From Candidatus Saccharimonadota bacterium (lineage in GTDB: Bacteria; Patescibacteriota; Saccharimonadia; Saccharimonadales; Saccharimonadaceae), in the NCBI GenBank assembly GCA_003979185.1, contig RYWJ01000004.1, forward strand, positions 1 through 32,415: a stretch of DNA of 32,415 bases, given 5' to 3'. This document shows positions 30,039-32,415 of the stretch, piece by piece (the first letter of the stretch is position 1; each line of letters begins with the position of its first letter). The translations under genes and the position numbers were made by a program. The notes under the pieces are model-generated. The model was not told the origin of the DNA, made no database searches, and was given only the letters and a program-made list of their open reading frames with translations.

Positions 30039-32415
30039 TGAATAAGTTTGAGAGAACGTTTGGAGACGGATATAAAGGAGCGCCGTCATCCATGAAAAAA
30101 GATATGTTGCGAAGGGTTGAGGCGGGCGAGAATCCAGAAGTAGTTCGCGAGTATTATCTTAAGCAAGGCAGAAAGGCGATGGAAGCTGCAAAAAGACCAG
30201 TTGGCGGCAAGGCACCAGAAGTGGCTTCCGGGGGGGCTATGCCCGAAGCGGCACCGACACCAAAGCTCACTACGGAAGAAATTATACGTATCATGTCAGG
30301 GCAAGCTGGTAAAAGCGAAGAAACGCCAGCAGATAAGCCAGCAGGAGAAAGGGAAGTACCGACTAGTGAGCCAGCATCAGACAAAGAAGGGACGGGGGAG
30401 AAAACTCCTTTAACTGAAGAAGCTGATAGCGAAGAGTCGCCAGAGTTTGATAATGAAGAAAGCCAAGTGAGTCAGCGAGATGAGGCGTTACGTATTGATG
30501 AAGAGTTCAACGACGATGAGCAAGAGAAGGCTCAGCGTGCCATAGGGATTGAAGTCGAAAACATTCTTGACGGACGGTCCAAAGAAGAAACTCTAGAGTA
30601 TTTCGATAGGAATATCGAGCACGTCAAGCAAGAGATCGCTGATTTGGAGCGCAAGCTTCAGTATAGTAAAGGTGATGAGGAACGGCGACTTGGTCGTTGG
30701 ATTGCTGAGGCGCAAGCGGACCTTGCTTCAATGGAACGTCGCAGGGGGCTAGTGTCTAATTATGAACCTACAGATGAAGCGAATACTGAGCTAGAACAAC
30801 ATGACGGAGAGCCGCTGCTAGAGCAAGCGGCTGGTGGTGTTATAGATGACTTAAATCCGTTTCCAGATGAGCTACGACCATTCTTGTCCGAAGATGATCA
30901 GAGACTGTTGGACCTTGTTGAGAATACTGATTTTGTCGGTAGAGATCAGATGTTCAATCAGATCGTTGGTCGGGCAAGTGCTGAGCGCGCCCGTCAAGAA
31001 GCTGCAGCAGACGCGGAGGTGCAACGCCAAGAAGCTTTGGATCGTTTTCGAAGGCGTGCTAGTGGTGATGAACATGGTCTTGAGGGTGATAATGATGAAG
31101 AGGCAGACCCAGACTATGTAGTTACACCAAAGCCTCGTCCAGAGGGTGTTCGTGATGATGACACTGTTGCGAGCGTAAGCGAACTTTTGGAGAATGCTGA
31201 GGCTTTGCGGGATGAATACGAACGCCGACTCAGTCAGCTTGACCCAAATGATCCTATTCGTGCTCGGTTTGAAGCAGCTTTGGAAGATCAGAAAAAGCAA
31301 GTCGAGGGATTCCGTAAACGCTTGGAGTACGCTAAAGAATTTGCCGATCTTGAGACTATTGAAGAGGCTATTCCGGCAGGAGAAAAAGAGGCTACAAGGA
31401 TTAATATTTGGGAGAAGCTGAAAGATCGCAACGCTTTCAAAAAGATTGTGCGTCGTGCGAAGGCTGCCGTATTTGCGATTATCGCTACTGCAACGATGCT
31501 CGGCGGCGTGGCGACAATGATGAGCCAAACAGCTTATGTTGCTGATTCCGCCCAAGACACTATGGCTAGCAATAGTGCGGCGGTCGAATTAGTAGACCTG
31601 ACTGCAGATCAGGAGCAACAGGCATCTGAGAATGATGGTGGTGTTTCCCAAGAGAAAGCCTTGGAAGAGCTAGCTGAACAACTAGGTGTCAAGATTGAAG
31701 ACCTAGAGGTTGACAGTAATTACGAGGTAGCTTGGAATGGTGTGACTTATAATTATGATGAGTATTATGGTTATGGCGATCGTAATAATAAGGTGAGTTG
31801 GAATGCCTTTGGTATGAGCCGAGAAGAGCTTTATGATGCAAAAGACGATAACCTGACTGCAAACGAAATGTATAAAATTGCTTATGCACAGCCAGAGGTT
31901 TTAGCGAGCTTTGTAGCGGATTTTCCAACTTTGCTAGAAGAGTGCGGTTTGTCCGCTGATCTGACCGCTTATGAGATTGATGATATCATCAGTAATCGTG
32001 AAGATGGTGGTGAAATTCAGAAAAAACTTTTGGCAGCGTTCAAGCGTATGCTAGAGAGTGATAATGTAAAATTCGAGTATACTTTAGCGCAAGGTACGGT
32101 GGGTACGCCATACATGACGGTAGCTGAGGATGAAACGCCAGCTGGACATTATCTCGCAATGGATGAGAAAACACGTGAAGACGAGCCGCAAGTAGTTTTG
32201 ACATACTCTGTCCGCAGTGATGATGGGACGATCAATGAATATACGGCACATTATAACTTGCGCTGCGGATTCCAACCAAATAACTACAACGAGGGTGAGC
32301 CAACTGCTATCACTTACACAAATGAAATCCCAACCCCAGATCAGACGCCGACACCTGAGCCAACTGCTATCACTTACACAAATGAAATCCCAACCCCAGA
32401 TCAGACGCCGACACC
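30038..32415 (+). CDS. Large membrane protein with acidic coiled-coil N-terminus, cut by the window end
   Basis: At least 792 codons, open to the last base, with AAGGAG 8 nt before ATG 30038. Residues 1-60 are basic (MKKDMLRRVEAGENPEVVRE); 70-200 are Pro/Glu-rich and disordered. Residues about 200-250 and 370-470 are Glu/Arg-rich heptad-like helices (HVKQEIADLERKLQYS; AEALRDEYERRLSQL). One transmembrane helix lies at about 477-493 (AAVFAIIATATMLGGVA). Beyond it is an outer domain of Tyr/Asp-rich text with two cysteines (LEECGLS, LRCGFQ), then a 20-residue repeat (EPTAITYTNEIPTPDQTPTP). The N-terminal 470 residues have no signal peptide and are likely cytoplasmic. Family not recognised. A shadow frame on the minus strand (30872-31555) is rejected. 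Confidence 0.8.
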   Translation, partial: MNKFERTFGDGYKGAPSSMKKDMLRRVEAGENPEVVREYYLKQGRKAMEAAKRPVGGKAPEVASGGAMPEAAPTPKLTTEEIIRIMSGQAGKSEETPADKPAGEREVPTSEPASDKEGTGEKTPLTEEADSEESPEFDNEESQVSQRDEALRIDEEFNDDEQEKAQRAIGIEVENILDGRSKEETLEYFDRNIEHVKQEIADLERKLQYSKGDEERRLGRWIAEAQADLASMERRRGLVSNYEPTDEANTELEQHDGEPLLEQAAGGVIDDLNPFPDELRPFLSEDDQRLLDLVENTDFVGRDQMFNQIVGRASAERARQEAAADAEVQRQEALDRFRRRASGDEHGLEGDNDEEADPDYVVTPKPRPEGVRDDDTVASVSELLENAEALRDEYERRLSQLDPNDPIRARFEAALEDQKKQVEGFRKRLEYAKEFADLETIEEAIPAGEKEATRINIWEKLKDRNAFKKIVRRAKAAVFAIIATATMLGGVATMMSQTAYVADSAQDTMASNSAAVELVDLTADQEQQASENDGGVSQEKALEELAEQLGVKIEDLEVDSNYEVAWNGVTYNYDEYYGYGDRNNKVSWNAFGMSREELYDAKDDNLTANEMYKIAYAQPEVLASFVADFPTLLEECGLSADLTAYEIDDIISNREDGGEIQKKLLAAFKRMLESDNVKFEYTLAQGTVGTPYMTVAEDETPAGHYLAMDEKTREDEPQVVLTYSVRSDDGTINEYTAHYNLRCGFQPNNYNEGEPTAITYTNEIPTPDQTPTPEPTAITYTNEIPTPDQTPT
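32297..32415 (+). repeat. Perfect 60-bp tandem repeat at the window edge
   Basis: Units start at 32297 and 32357; the second is cut 1 nt short by the end of the window. They are identical over all bases seen and encode a Thr/Pro-rich 20-residue repeat in frame with the large membrane protein. The true copy number cannot be read here. Confidence 0.95.

Noticed and set aside
30872..31555. 227-aa open frame on the minus strand
   Set aside because: It lies opposite the large + strand gene, which has a ribosome site, coupling to the upstream gene and coherent domain composition. The minus frame has none.
1..32415. Reassignment of UGA as in Gracilibacteria/SR1
   Set aside because: TGA closes several genes at expected lengths (for example the winged-helix gene at 16652 and the 156-aa gene at 30038), and no gene needs TGA read-through.
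1..32415. CRISPR array, prophage or insertion sequence
   Set aside because: No spaced direct repeats of CRISPR type, no transposase, integrase, reverse transcriptase or phage structural gene was seen. The repeats present are a 21-bp tandem array and a 60-bp coding repeat.

Overview
The window looks like a chromosomal segment from a Patescibacteria/CPR bacterium, most likely Candidatus Saccharibacteria (TM7). This placement is inference. It rests on short versions of core enzymes, DUF5663-like acidic small proteins, FISUMP-type surface proteins, many unplaceable membrane proteins and a Gram-positive-style surface (LPxTG-like signal, DUF916-like proteins). The standard code fits, with TGA used as a stop.

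Layout. 1-1430: a low-complexity membrane protein. 1450-3330: tRNA-Arg(UCU) on +, then on - a methyltransferase, a 21-bp tandem repeat array, a small basic gene that appears frameshifted, and tRNA-Lys/tRNA-Glu. 3361-4068 (-): a basic-tailed membrane protein. 4186-6880: pyruvate kinase and phosphoglycerate kinase, the two ATP-yielding steps of lower glycolysis. 7011-10783: a surface locus with a small secreted WxL-like protein, two paralogous DUF916-like membrane proteins and an LPxTG-like (VPDTG) protein, resembling the csc loci of Firmicutes. It ends in a three-way-junction terminator. 10991-15093: tRNA-Val, a DUF5663-like gene, and fmt, def and priA on -. 15179-18561: FemX/MurM-like transferase, winged-helix regulator, recJ, and bS21 on -. 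18652-23401: adk-map, ftsA, ftsZ, an NrdR homologue without its zinc-binding cysteines, and a thioredoxin-like protein without CxxC. 23522-25250: a secreted FISUMP-domain protein with a WxL-like tail, a 119-nt structured RNA candidate, and an inverted second copy of only the variable FISUMP segment. 25354-28512: ileS. 28549-end: three unrecognised genes, the last a large membrane protein cut by the window end inside a perfect 60-bp repeat.

Most notable. (1) The two FISUMP segments differ in 28 of 63 codons, mostly at codon positions 1 and 2, while silent third bases stay fixed. This is the footprint of a diversity-generating retroelement mutating AAY codons; no reverse transcriptase or template repeat is in the window. 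(2) The variable protein's C-terminal module resembles the small secreted protein of the DUF916 locus, suggesting one display system: a diversified lectin-like head, a shared docking module, and membrane/wall partners. (3) Many housekeeping genes have an extended -10 box (TGnTATAAT) 5-8 nt before the start codon, implying leaderless mRNAs; tRNA genes have predicted 5' leaders of only 2-4 nt. Surface genes instead carry Shine-Dalgarno sites and, in several cases, full -35/-10 promoters.
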